This document shows, one piece after another, positions 35,424-43,604 of a DNA stretch of 64,000 nucleotides. The notes beneath the pieces are model-generated. The model had not been told where the DNA came from. It was given only the letters and a program-made list of their open reading frames with translations, and searched no databases. A program made the translations under genes and the position numbers. The stretch is from Polaromonas sp. GTDB lineage: Bacteria; Pseudomonadota; Gammaproteobacteria; Burkholderiales; Burkholderiaceae_C. The stretch is from contig NZ_JABBPE010000015.1 in assembly GCF_012927455.1 (NCBI RefSeq), positions 1 through 64,000 of the forward strand, written 5' to 3'. Positions within the stretch are counted from its first letter, which is position 1; the number at the start of each line of letters is the position of its first letter.

Positions 35424-35552
35424 CACGCCACAGCCTGAGCTGCGCCTGACCAGCGCCGCCACCAGCCGGGCCAGCGTCTGCACTTGCAGAAAACATCGAC
35501 AATCGGCCGAAGCCCGGGAGCGCAACCCGCCGACGCTTGCCCACACCTACCG

Positions 35553-36503
35553 ATGCCTGACCACAACGCCACGAAAACCATGACTCCCTTGCAACTACCC
35601 GTTGCCCCCGACCTCAACGACCCGCAGCCGCTGGTCATCTACCACGGCCGACGTTGCCCCGACGGCTTTGCCTCCGCGCTGGCCGCCTGGCTTTTCTACG
35701 AAGGTCGGGCAGAATTTCTGGGACTCGATCACGGCGACATCAAGTCGCCGGACGATTTGCCCGCGCTTGACCGCCGCGCCGTATATATCCTCGACTTCTC
35801 GTTCTCGCCAGAAATCATGCGCGGCATCGAGGCGCGGGCCGCCAAGCTGGTGCTGCTTGACCACCACAAGAGCGCGGCCGAGAAACTCAGCGGCTTTGCC
35901 TGCCGCTGCGGCGTCGTTCACTTTGACATGCACAAGTCCGGCGCCCGCCTGGCCTGGGAGTTCTTCCAGCCCGCCAGACCGTTGCCGGATCTGGTGCGCT
36001 TTATCGAAGACCGCGACATCTGGGTCTGGCAGTACCCCGAAAGCGCGGGCTTTTTGGCCGCGCTTGACATGGAAGCCTTCGAGTTTGCCCGCTGGGCCGA
36101 GATCGCCTCGTTCAGTCCAGTGCAGCTGGCGGCTTTCATGGCGCGCGGCCAAGCCATGGATGAGAAATTCAGCAAGCTGGCCGCCGACATTGCCGAGGGC
36201 GCACAGCCCGTTACCTTCAATGGCCAGCACGGCTTGATGGTCAACGCGCCCGGCGTGTTTCATAGCCTGATCGGCAACACACTGTCTGAAAAAAGTGCCA
36301 CGTTCGCGCTGATGTGGGTCGTCGCCAAGGACGGCGTCATCAAGGTCGGGCTGCGCTCGCAACGCGGCTTTGACTGCATTCCCTTGGCCGAAAGCATGGG
36401 CGGCGGCGGTCACGCGCAGGCCTGCGGCTTCAAGATGGGCAACGAGCGCCTGCCCGAGTTGCTGAGCGGGGTGTTTGAAGCGGCCGCCAAGCCTTTGACC
36501 TAG
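35553..36503 (+). CDS. DHH family phosphoesterase
   Basis: A 316-residue protein. DHH motifs: IYHGRRCPDGFASALA, YILDFSFSP, and the signature LLDHHKSA. The DHHA1-type C-terminal motif is SMGGGGHAQACGF. These are metal-dependent phosphodiesterases or nanoRNases; the substrate cannot be told. Start may be 35553 or 35580. Its stop overlaps the stop of the convergent methyltransferase gene within a CTAG. Confidence 0.85.
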   Translation: MPDHNATKTMTPLQLPVAPDLNDPQPLVIYHGRRCPDGFASALAAWLFYEGRAEFLGLDHGDIKSPDDLPALDRRAVYILDFSFSPEIMRGIEARAAKLVLLDHHKSAAEKLSGFACRCGVVHFDMHKSGARLAWEFFQPARPLPDLVRFIEDRDIWVWQYPESAGFLAALDMEAFEFARWAEIASFSPVQLAAFMARGQAMDEKFSKLAADIAEGAQPVTFNGQHGLMVNAPGVFHSLIGNTLSEKSATFALMWVVAKDGVIKVGLRSQRGFDCIPLAESMGGGGHAQACGFKMGNERLPELLSGVFEAAAKPLT

Positions 36504-37132
36504 GCTTCGTAATAAAGAAGGGCCTCGCCCCAGTAGTTAAAGCTCAGGGGCCGCGGCCCCGGCAGGTAGCGGGTGTTCAGGTCGCGCAGCCGAAAACCTG
36601 CCTGCCGCAGCAACGCCGGAATGTCGCGCCCCAAGTGACAACCACCGGCTAGCTTGCCCCACAGCGGCTGCAGCCGGTCCTGCCATCGCCGCACCGACTC
36701 GTCTGGCGCGCGCCCATGTTCGCAAAACAGCAGGCGCCCGCCTGGTGCCATGACGCGGCGCATTTCGCGCAGTGCGGCCAGTGGATCAGCGATGGTGCAC
36801 AGCGTGTAGGTGATCAGCACCGTATCAAAGCTGGCGTCCGGCAGCGGGATGGTTTCAGCCGACATGGCAACCAGATCCACCTCCAGCCCCGCCTCGGCAA
36901 TGCGCTCGCGCGCCAGCGCATGCAGCTGCAGAGCCGGGTCCAGCCCTGTGATGTGGGTCACGCGGGCTTTGTCGTACCAGCGCATATTCAGCCCGGTGCC
37001 AATGCCGACTTCAAGCACGCGCCCCTGCGCCAGCGGCACCACCAGCTGGCGCTGCCGGCTCACCATAGGCAGGCCGCAGGCAAAGTCCAGCACCGGCGGC
37101 AAGATGGTGCGCTCGTACCAGGAAGGATTCAT
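36500..37132 (-). CDS. class I SAM-dependent methyltransferase
   Basis: A 210-residue methyltransferase with motif I VLEVGIGTGLN, an acidic end of beta 2 (GLDPALQL), and motif post-I TVLITYTLCTIADPLAAL, close to the UbiE/phospholipid N-methyltransferase group. C-terminal LGRDIPALLRQAGF is also typical of that group. The acceptor is unknown. It is convergent with the DHH gene, and the two stop codons share the palindrome CTAG. Confidence 0.87.
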   Translation of the reverse strand: MNPSWYERTILPPVLDFACGLPMVSRQRQLVVPLAQGRVLEVGIGTGLNMRWYDKARVTHITGLDPALQLHALARERIAEAGLEVDLVAMSAETIPLPDASFDTVLITYTLCTIADPLAALREMRRVMAPGGRLLFCEHGRAPDESVRRWQDRLQPLWGKLAGGCHLGRDIPALLRQAGFRLRDLNTRYLPGPRPLSFNYWGEALLYYEA

Positions 37133-37604
37133 GGGGCGGTTATTTCATTCAAATGGGGTGATGGGGGCCTTAAAAAGGCATCAAATAAGCCTCTAGCCCT
37201 TATTAAACGGGCGCAAGCAGCTATTAAAACGATAGCAGTCTAGTCCCTCAATTTTAGTGTACGGGGGCTGGCCACGAGGGCGGCCGGTATTGCAGGGCGA
37301 AATGCTCAAGCTGACGTCATGTCGCGTCATCGTCTTACAACAGATGACGCCTTACTTGCAAGCAGACGTTGGCGTGGCAAGGCCAATCCAGGCTGCCCGT
37401 TGGCGTCGGTTGTTCAAAAAAATCTTTAAAAATCAAACACTTGGCGCAAACGATGTGCCCGTATACGGTCGTTTGCGAGCAGCCCGTCAGGCGCCGCTAC
37501 GGCTTTGGCGGCGCCATCAAACAAGTGGAATCGGCCGAAAAAGCGCTAACGCGGCGCTTACAGCCCGAAACGTCCGTTGTAATTTGCGGCCATAAGGTAC
37601 GCCC
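37133..37604. other. intergenic region between the methyltransferase and CAP-domain genes
   Basis: 472 bp between divergent genes with one full dispersed element (37183-37236). An open frame at 37369-37608 has no recognisable product. No operator recognised. Confidence 0.4.
37183..37236 (+). repeat. two-hairpin dispersed element, copy 8
   Basis: Both stems perfect. It lies about 50 bp upstream of the minus-strand methyltransferase start, so it may sit in that gene's promoter or leader region. Confidence 0.87.
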
Positions 37605-38423
37605 ATGACACATTTAACACCTTCAAGATTTGCTTTCCTGGGTTTGCTGACCATTTCGATAGCTGGGCTGAGCGCCTGCGGGGGCGGCGGCAGCGGCAGT
37701 GAGGGCGCGGTCAGCGATGCGCCACCGTCCGTGACGGCAAACGGCGTCAGCGCCGCGCTTGCGCAGCCCGCCAGTACGCCCACTCCGGCCCCAACGCAGA
37801 CGCAAACATCAACCCCCTCGGCCGCCCCGGCTGCTGCGCCAACCCCAGCCCAGACGCCCGCAGCAGCGCGGGCTCCAGCTCCAACACCGGCTCCAACAAC
37901 GGCACCGGCACCAACTCCAGTTCCAGCACCCGCGCCCGCTCCCGTACCAGCTTCAGCCAGCGCCATCAGCGCAGAGGCAAGCTGCGCTCTTCCTGATTTC
38001 CAGCAACAGCTGCTGCAGCAAATCAACGCCCTGCGCACGGCAGGCACCAGTTGCAATGGCCGGCCGGTCCCTGCCGTAGCCGCGCTGCAGTGGAGCAGCG
38101 CGCTGTTCAAAGCAGGCCTGGTTCAGTCTCAGGATATGGTCACCAACAGTTTCTTCGGGCACGCCGGCAGCAACGGCAAACAAGTGGGGGACCGGGTCAC
38201 TGATCAGGGCTACCGCTGGGGTTTTGTCGGCGAGAACATCGCTGCAGGTCAGGGGAGCGTTGCCACCGTGGTCGACAGCTGGATGAAAAGCACGTCGGGT
38301 CACTGCGAAAACATCATGAACGTCAGCGCGCAAGACATCGGCGTGGCCTGCGTCGCCAAGCCCAACGATCCAAAGAACTTCGGCAGCTACTGGACCATGG
38401 TGCTGGCCAAACCGCTGCGTTAA
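37605..38423 (+). CDS. CAP (SCP/PR-1-like) domain lipoprotein
   Basis: A 272-residue protein. Lipobox in AGLSACGGGG, then a long Ala/Pro/Thr linker (about residues 50-125) and a CAP domain: LLQQINALRTAG, LQWSSALFKAGLVQSQDMV, FFGHAGSNG, GENIAAGQGS, WMKSTSGHCENIMN. The His/Glu cavity residues of CAP proteins are present. It is an outer-membrane or surface-tethered protein of unclear activity. It is preceded by a dispersed element and followed by an 11-bp tandem repeat. Confidence 0.88.
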   Translation: MTHLTPSRFAFLGLLTISIAGLSACGGGGSGSEGAVSDAPPSVTANGVSAALAQPASTPTPAPTQTQTSTPSAAPAAAPTPAQTPAAARAPAPTPAPTTAPAPTPVPAPAPAPVPASASAISAEASCALPDFQQQLLQQINALRTAGTSCNGRPVPAVAALQWSSALFKAGLVQSQDMVTNSFFGHAGSNGKQVGDRVTDQGYRWGFVGENIAAGQGSVATVVDSWMKSTSGHCENIMNVSAQDIGVACVAKPNDPKNFGSYWTMVLAKPLR

Positions 38424-38424
38424 G

Positions 38425-38468
38425 GCTGCACTTACGCTGCATTTACGCTTCATTAATGCTGCTTTAAG
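38425..38468 (+). repeat. imperfect 11-bp tandem repeat, four units
   Basis: GCTGCACTTAC, GCTGCATTTAC, GCTTCATTAAT and GCTGCTTTAAG follow each other directly after the CAP gene stop. The period is close to one helical turn. A hairpin GCTGTAAG/CTTACAGC (38488 and 38510) follows and may act in termination. Confidence 0.7.
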
Positions 38469-38607
38469 CCCGTAAGCCGGGCCCGGCGCTGTAAGTCAGT
38501 CGCGCCACGCTTACAGCCCTTGGCGCTGCCGGTTGCGCCCGCTACCAGCCCTGACACGCCGGGCAGCAACTGGCCCAGCGCGCAAAGGGCTTCCCAAGTC
38601 ATCCCTT

Positions 38608-38661
38608 GAATTGCCTGCTAGCGCAGCATGCACCAGCGTTGGCAGCTATTAAAAGCATAGC
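38608..38661 (+). repeat. two-hairpin dispersed element, copy 9 (degraded)
   Basis: Only the distal stem GCTAT/ATAGC is intact; the proximal half is weakly recognisable by position and a few matches. Confidence 0.6.
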
Positions 38662-38923
38662 GATCAAGCCCCCCGACAGGCCGAGCGGCTATGCCCTGGC
38701 ACTTCGCCTGCGCACCCCCCGCTCGAAAAATCCGGAACGCCGCGCGCATCCCGTCCATCTAATGGACAGGAAGCTCGTGAATGCCCCGCAAACCCTGCCC
38801 ACTGTGCCCCTTGATCGCGGCTTGACCGCTCACCGGGGAAGAGGGCGCCAGTTCTTGCAGGGTCGAAAAAAAACGCGCAGGGGCTGAATTCAATTGTTTT
38901 GATGGAACTCCAGGAGAAAAACC

Positions 38924-40186
38924 ATGAAGAGCATGACTTACACAACAAGCGGCGAATCAATCCGGTTTACAGCCGCGTGGCGGCCGTCGCTGAGTGTGAT
39001 CGCCGCAGCCGCGACGCTGGCCCTGCTTTCGGCCTGTGGCGGTGGTTCGGACGACTCCGCCGCGCTGGCGCGGGCCGCCCAGGCTGCGCAAGCTGAACAG
39101 GGCAAGCAGATCTTCCGCTTCGACACCTTTGGCGACGAGGCGCAGTGGACCGACACGCTGCGCATGCACGAGGTCATCCGTTCCGCGGTCGATCCGGTGA
39201 CGGCTTTGTCGGTTGGCCTCAAGGTAGACGCCGAGGCCTTGCCCGCCGCCGTGGTCGCTGGCATCCAGAACGGCAGCATCGATCTGAAGAGTCCGGCCAC
39301 CACCGTGGCCTTGCTCAAGCTCAATGCCGTCGTGGGCCTCAAGGGTACGGTTGAGGCCGTCAATGGCGCGGACACGCTGACCCGCGTCGGCATTACCTGT
39401 GCGCTGTGCCATTCGACGGTAGACAACTCGTTCGCGCCCGGCATCGGCAAGCGGCTGGATGGCTGGCCGAATCGCGACCTCAATCCGGGCGCCATCATCG
39501 CCCTGTCACCGGCCGTGGACGCCAAGGAGGTGGCGGCCCTCAAGACCTGGGGTGCTGGCAAGTTCGATCCGCGCCACAACGTCGACGGCCTCAACAAGCC
39601 GGTGGTGATCCCGCCCGCCTACGGGCTGGACGGCATACACCGCATCACCTTCACCGGCGACGGCGAGGACATTGCCTACTGGAATCGCTATGTGGCGGTG
39701 GCTGAAATGGGCGGACTCGGAACCGTCACCGAGCCCCGGCTGAACCTCAGCATCACGCATGGCACACAAGACCTGGTCAGCAGCAAGCTGCCCGCGCTGC
39801 AGGCTTATCAGCTGACGCTGAAGGCGCCCGAGGCACCGGCCGGCAGCTTTGACGCGGTCGCGGCAGCGCGCGGAAAACTGGTGTTTGAAGGCGCGGGCAG
39901 GTGCGCCAGTTGCCACAGCGGGGCAACGTTTACGGACGCCAACAGCCGGCTGCATCCGGCTTCAAACTCGATGGCCGAACCCGAGTCGCCAAGCTACGCT
40001 TCCCGCTCGGCGACCAAACAGTACCGCACCTCGCCCCTGAAGGGTGTCTGGCAGCATGCGCCGTACTTTCACGACGGGTCGGCCGCCACGCTTGATGATG
40101 TGGTGCAAGCCTACAACCGCAAGCAGGCGCTGGGCCTGACGGCGCCGCAAGCAGCGGATCTGGCGCAGTATCTGAAGTCGCTATGA
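38924..40186 (+). CDS. di-heme c-type cytochrome lipoprotein
   Basis: A 420-residue protein with a lipobox (LLSAC) and two heme motifs, CALCH (about residue 160) and CASCH (about 325). The C-terminal half has the di-heme peroxidase-like ending APYFHDGSAATLDDVVQAYNRK, but the N-terminal half (IFRFDTFGDEAQWTDTLRMH) is different from CcpA. It is likely a periplasmic electron carrier or a MauG-like oxidase. It is followed closely by a flavin reductase-like gene. Confidence 0.85.
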   Translation: MKSMTYTTSGESIRFTAAWRPSLSVIAAAATLALLSACGGGSDDSAALARAAQAAQAEQGKQIFRFDTFGDEAQWTDTLRMHEVIRSAVDPVTALSVGLKVDAEALPAAVVAGIQNGSIDLKSPATTVALLKLNAVVGLKGTVEAVNGADTLTRVGITCALCHSTVDNSFAPGIGKRLDGWPNRDLNPGAIIALSPAVDAKEVAALKTWGAGKFDPRHNVDGLNKPVVIPPAYGLDGIHRITFTGDGEDIAYWNRYVAVAEMGGLGTVTEPRLNLSITHGTQDLVSSKLPALQAYQLTLKAPEAPAGSFDAVAAARGKLVFEGAGRCASCHSGATFTDANSRLHPASNSMAEPESPSYASRSATKQYRTSPLKGVWQHAPYFHDGSAATLDDVVQAYNRKQALGLTAPQAADLAQYLKSL

Positions 40187-40235
40187 GCGCGCCGCAGCGC
40201 CATCATCCGTGCCTGTTATCAATTGGGGACATCGC

Positions 40236-40961
40236 ATGAGCACTTACGAAGCAAAACTGCAAGGGCGCGAAGAGATCGCGCAAGGCACGATGGCCTTTCA
40301 TTTCGAGAAGCCCGCCGGCTTTATCTTCAAACCCGGCCAGGCTATCGACCTGTTGTTGCCCGATGCGCCCGACCTGGTCGCCGGCAGCGCCCGTCACACC
40401 TTCTCTATCGCCAGCGCGCCGTTTCAGGACGAACTGGTGGTGGCCACGCGCATGCGTGACAGCGCCTACAAACGCGCTTTGAGCGCGCTGCCTATCGGCA
40501 CGCAGGTCAGGCTCGAAGGGCCGTCTGGCTCGCTGACCTTGCACAGCGATCGCGCGCGGCCGGCGCTCTTCATGGCCGGAGGCATTGGCATCACGCCGTT
40601 CATGAGCATTTTGCGGCAGGCGGCGAAGGACCGGTTGCCGCAGCAGATGGTGCTTCTGTATTCCAACCGCCGGCCCGAGGACGCGGCCTTTCTCGCCGAA
40701 TTGCAGCAGCTCGCGCGTCAGCAACCGCAGAACTTCCGGCTGGTCGCCACCATGACCGGCATGGGAAAGTCGCAGCAACCCTGGGACGGCGCAACGGGCG
40801 CTATCGACGAAGCGCTGGTGCGGCAGATCTGCGCTGAGATTGCGGCGCCCATCTGCTACCTGGCCGGCCCGCCGGCCATGGTCGAGGCCGTACGACACAG
40901 CCTGGGTGATGCAGGCGTCAACGATGACGACATTCGCAGCGAAGAGTTTTACGGTTACTGA
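40236..40961 (+). CDS. ferredoxin-NADP reductase-like FAD oxidoreductase
   Basis: A 241-residue flavoprotein without an iron-sulfur domain. FAD part: FKPGQAIDLLL, RHTFSIASAPF (the R-x-Y/F-S-I type motif) and GPSGSLTL. NAD(P) part: FMAGGIGITPFMSILR, LLYSNRRPEDAAF and YLAGPPAMVEAVR. It ends EEFYGY, as in this group. The start at 40236 excludes a short upstream extension. It lies 49 bp after the cytochrome gene. Confidence 0.88.
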   Translation: MSTYEAKLQGREEIAQGTMAFHFEKPAGFIFKPGQAIDLLLPDAPDLVAGSARHTFSIASAPFQDELVVATRMRDSAYKRALSALPIGTQVRLEGPSGSLTLHSDRARPALFMAGGIGITPFMSILRQAAKDRLPQQMVLLYSNRRPEDAAFLAELQQLARQQPQNFRLVATMTGMGKSQQPWDGATGAIDEALVRQICAEIAAPICYLAGPPAMVEAVRHSLGDAGVNDDDIRSEEFYGY

Positions 40962-41070
40962 CCGGCCTGATCCGCCTGGTGGTGTTGGCTTAGGCGCGGC
41001 GCTGCATTCAGGCGGCCGGAAAATCCGGAAAGCCACTGGCATCATGACCCTCAAATAAACAGGAACCGCT

Positions 41071-41787
41071 ATGAACACCTTACAAGCGCTCCCCCAGCCG
41101 CTCGATGCCCGCTCCGATATAGAACTGGTCAGTCTGGCGATTGCCGGTAACGACCTGGCTTTTGCACAGATCATGCGGCGCTATAACCGGCTGCTGTTTC
41201 GCACGGCGCGCAGCATTCTTAAGAACGACGACGACACGCAAGATGCCCTGCAAGATGCCTACATGCGCGGCTGGCGTGCACTGGCGAGCTTTCGCGCCGA
41301 TGCCAGGCTGTCGACCTGGCTGGTGCGCATCGTCGTCAATGAAGCGCTGGGTCGGCTGCGGCGCCAGGGCGCCCAGCCGGCCCGTGTCGTGCCCCTCAAT
41401 GCCGCCGTGGACAGCGATGGCGAAACACCGGAGATGCACATGCCAGCCAACCCCGATGAGCAGCCTGAGCCCTCGGCCATGCGTGCGCAACTGCGCCAGC
41501 AAATTGAGTCGCGCATCGACAGCTTGCCCGAAGCCTTTCGCACCGTCTTCATGCTCAGGGGGGTGGAGGAGATGAGCGTGGAGGAAGTCGCAGCCGCGCT
41601 GGATATTCCAGAGGCTACTGTCAGGTCGCGCTTTTTTCGGGCCCGCGGCATTTTGCGCGAAGGTCTGGCGCGCGACGTTGACATGACCGTGGGCGACGCG
41701 TTTTCATTTGCCGGCCAGCGCTGCGATCGTATGGTTGAAAACGTGCTGGCCCGGCTTGAGCGCGAGCGCCAACTGCCAGGCGCGTGA
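41071..41787 (+). CDS. ECF-type RNA polymerase sigma factor
   Basis: A 238-residue sigma-70 family protein with regions 2 and 4 only: region 2 NRLLFRTARSILKNDDDTQDALQDAYMRGWRAL (in parts) and FRADARLSTWLVRIVVNEALGRLRR; region 4 LPEAFRTVFMLRGVEEMSVEEVAAALDIPEATVRSR (in parts). No anti-sigma gene is adjacent, which is unusual for the class. The long tail (about 35 residues) might substitute. It precedes a ferritin-like gene. Confidence 0.92.
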   Translation: MNTLQALPQPLDARSDIELVSLAIAGNDLAFAQIMRRYNRLLFRTARSILKNDDDTQDALQDAYMRGWRALASFRADARLSTWLVRIVVNEALGRLRRQGAQPARVVPLNAAVDSDGETPEMHMPANPDEQPEPSAMRAQLRQQIESRIDSLPEAFRTVFMLRGVEEMSVEEVAAALDIPEATVRSRFFRARGILREGLARDVDMTVGDAFSFAGQRCDRMVENVLARLERERQLPGA

Positions 41788-41790
41788 CCC

Positions 41791-41820
41791 GTCAAGTCAA
41801 GTCAAGTTAAGTCAAGTCAA
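41791..41820 (+). repeat. pentanucleotide tandem repeat (GTCAA)6
   Basis: Six units, one reading GTTAA, between the sigma factor stop and the ferritin-like start. The 5-bp period means slippage would change promoter or leader spacing of the downstream gene. Confidence 0.85.
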
Positions 41821-41858
41821 TCAATATTTGAGTCAGTTTTTTTCAACCGGAGATTGCC

Positions 41859-42431
41859 ATGTCGTTTTTTCAGATGTCTAGTCCGCTCGCCGCGCGTCGG
41901 CTGTTTTTGGGTCGCTCGGGCGGCCTGGTGTTGTCGGGGGCTGCGGTGGCGCTGCTGGCCGGCAACGATGTACTGGCCGCCAAGTCAGAGGGGTCCAAGG
42001 CCGGTGATGTCGATATTTTGAACACCGCCATCGGTGCCGAACTCGAGGCCATCGCCGCCTACCAGTTGGGCGCCGAAAGCAAACTGCTCAGCAAGCCGGT
42101 GCTGGAGTTGGCGCTGACGTTTCAGGGCCACCACAAGGCGCATGTGGCGCTGCTTTCCGGCACTGTGCAAAAGCTGGGCGGCAAAGCGGCCGCAGGCAAA
42201 GGCAAGTACGACTTTCCGGTGGATCAGCTCAAAACCGAGCTCGACGTACTGAAGTTTGCCGCCAAGCTGGAGCAGGGCGCCGTCAGCGCCTATCTGGGTG
42301 CCGTTCCGCTGTTTGGCAACCGTGACCTGGCCAAGGCCGCCGCCAGCATCTTGGGCGACGAAGCCATGCACTGGGCCGTCTTGCGCCAGGCCATGGGTGA
42401 GGCGCCGGTGCCAGTCGCCTTCATGACCTGA
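41859..42431 (+). CDS. exported ferritin-like domain protein
   Basis: A 190-residue protein with a twin-arginine-type signal (ARRLFLGRSGG, then a hydrophobic run). The mature part has a four-helix ferritin-like pattern: LNTAIGAELEAIAAYQLGAES, LALTFQGHHKAHVALL, KLEQGAVSAYLGAVPL and ILGDEAMHWAVLRQAMGE. Glu and His residues fit a diiron site. Role unknown; context (sigma factor, cytochrome) hints at oxidative or iron stress. Confidence 0.83.
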   Translation: MSFFQMSSPLAARRLFLGRSGGLVLSGAAVALLAGNDVLAAKSEGSKAGDVDILNTAIGAELEAIAAYQLGAESKLLSKPVLELALTFQGHHKAHVALLSGTVQKLGGKAAAGKGKYDFPVDQLKTELDVLKFAAKLEQGAVSAYLGAVPLFGNRDLAKAAASILGDEAMHWAVLRQAMGEAPVPVAFMT

Positions 42432-42540
42432 TTTCATTTTTACTTCAAAGCGATACGTTGTTTCCCACCTTGCCGTGCTACGGCACTGTCTGCGGTGGTG
42501 CGCCTGGTCTCGCATCGAATAGAAATGTAATGAGAATGAA

Positions 42541-42576
42541 AAACGCCCGGCGTTGCAGCGCAACGCCGGGCGTTTT
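42541..42576. terminator. bidirectional Rho-independent terminator
   Basis: A 16-bp perfect stem (42541-42556 with 42560-42575, loop AGC) has an A-run on the left and a T-run on the right. It serves the convergent ferritin-like gene and repeat-protein gene. Confidence 0.93.
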
Positions 42577-42614
42577 GGCAGCAGTGCTGCCAGCTCTTCA
42601 GGTCGTTAATGCTG

Positions 42615-43100
42615 TTAGGCGACCATGTCGACCTGGCTGTCGATGGCGGGGTGGCCCTTGCCTTCACCGCGCGCACCTTCACCGGCTTCGCGGGCGACGA
42701 CATCGCCTTTGACGTCGGTCAGGGGGTGGCCCTTGCCTTCACCGCGCGCACCTTCACCGGCTTCGCGGGCGACGACATCGCCTTTGACGTCGGTCAGGGG
42801 GTGGCCCTTGCCTTCACCGCGCGCGCCTTCACCGGCTTCGCGGGCGACGACATCGCCTTTGACGTCGCTCAGGGGATGGCCTTTGCCCTCGCCCTTGCCC
42901 CGGCCTTTGCCTTCGCCCTCGCCGCGCGCGCCTTCACCGGCTTCGCGGGCAACGGCGTCGCCCATGGTTTCGATGGCGGGGTGGCCCCTGCCTTCACCGC
43001 GTGCGCCTTCGCCGGCCTCACGGGCAAAAGAAGCGGTTACTGCGCTGGCACCAATCGCGAAGACGGCGGCAGCCATGGCAATTTTGTTGAGCTTGATCAT
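42615..43100 (-). CDS. exported protein of five 25-residue repeats
   Basis: A 161-residue protein. Signal peptide MIKLNKIAMAAAVFAIGAS to about ASFA, then five units beginning REAGEGARGEG and ending in a KGHPLTDVKGDVVA-type segment. Unit 2 has an extra Gly/Lys/Glu stretch. At the DNA level units 3-5 are nearly identical 75-bp direct repeats. The mature protein is Gly, Glu, Arg and Lys-rich with no Cys and is probably disordered. The start at 43100 follows AGGAG. Function unknown. Confidence 0.8.
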   Translation of the reverse strand: MIKLNKIAMAAAVFAIGASAVTASFAREAGEGARGEGRGHPAIETMGDAVAREAGEGARGEGEGKGRGKGEGKGHPLSDVKGDVVAREAGEGARGEGKGHPLTDVKGDVVAREAGEGARGEGKGHPLTDVKGDVVAREAGEGARGEGKGHPAIDSQVDMVA

Positions 43101-43604
43101 GATGAATCTCCTGAATGAAAGTTGAATTGAATAAGTTTTGTGGACGTGTGTGAAAAACTTCCACACAACTTGAATATAAGAAGGGAAGACTTTAAAACGC
43201 ATGATCGATGGTCGCGATTTGTCCGCGAACTTGGTCTCAAAATTGATCAGACTTTGGTCGCTATCAGTTGGGAATGCTGGTGCCCAAGATGGACGCAGGT
43301 ACAAGCCATTAAAACTGATTGAATTCTCCAATCAGGCCAAGCTTTGCCCGCGAGACAGGCCTTGCAATCAAGGCAAAAGCACATTTGGACACCACTGAAG
43401 TCGCGCCGTAAATACCGGGTAAAACTCCGTTTTCCTTACACCGTGTTAACAAATGCACAGCAACAATGAACCGTCTGAATCGCCAAGGCGTTCTAGTACA
43501 CCCACGGTTCAGGCGCAATTCCAGGCGCTGTTTGCCGATCCATCGGGTTGATACAAATTGCGCTTCGAATCGCTGGACAGTTCATTCACCAGTAGGGGAA
43601 TTCT
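43101..43604. other. intergenic region between two exported repeat-protein genes
   Basis: 504 bp between divergent genes. It carries TGTGTG-N9-CACACA (about 43147-43167) near the minus-strand start. Short open frames have no recognisable product. Confidence 0.4.

Larger units (their letters stand above)
38424..38923. other. intergenic region after the CAP gene
   Basis: 500 bp with the 11-bp repeat, an 8-bp-stem hairpin at 38488-38517, a degraded dispersed element (38608-38661) and then the promoter region for the di-heme cytochrome gene. No gene seen. Confidence 0.45.

Noticed and set aside
42609-43125. Two long plus-strand frames opposite the 25-residue-repeat gene
   Set aside because: They arise because a 75-bp repeat without stops is open in several frames. 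Neither has a signal peptide or ribosome site as good as the minus-strand gene.
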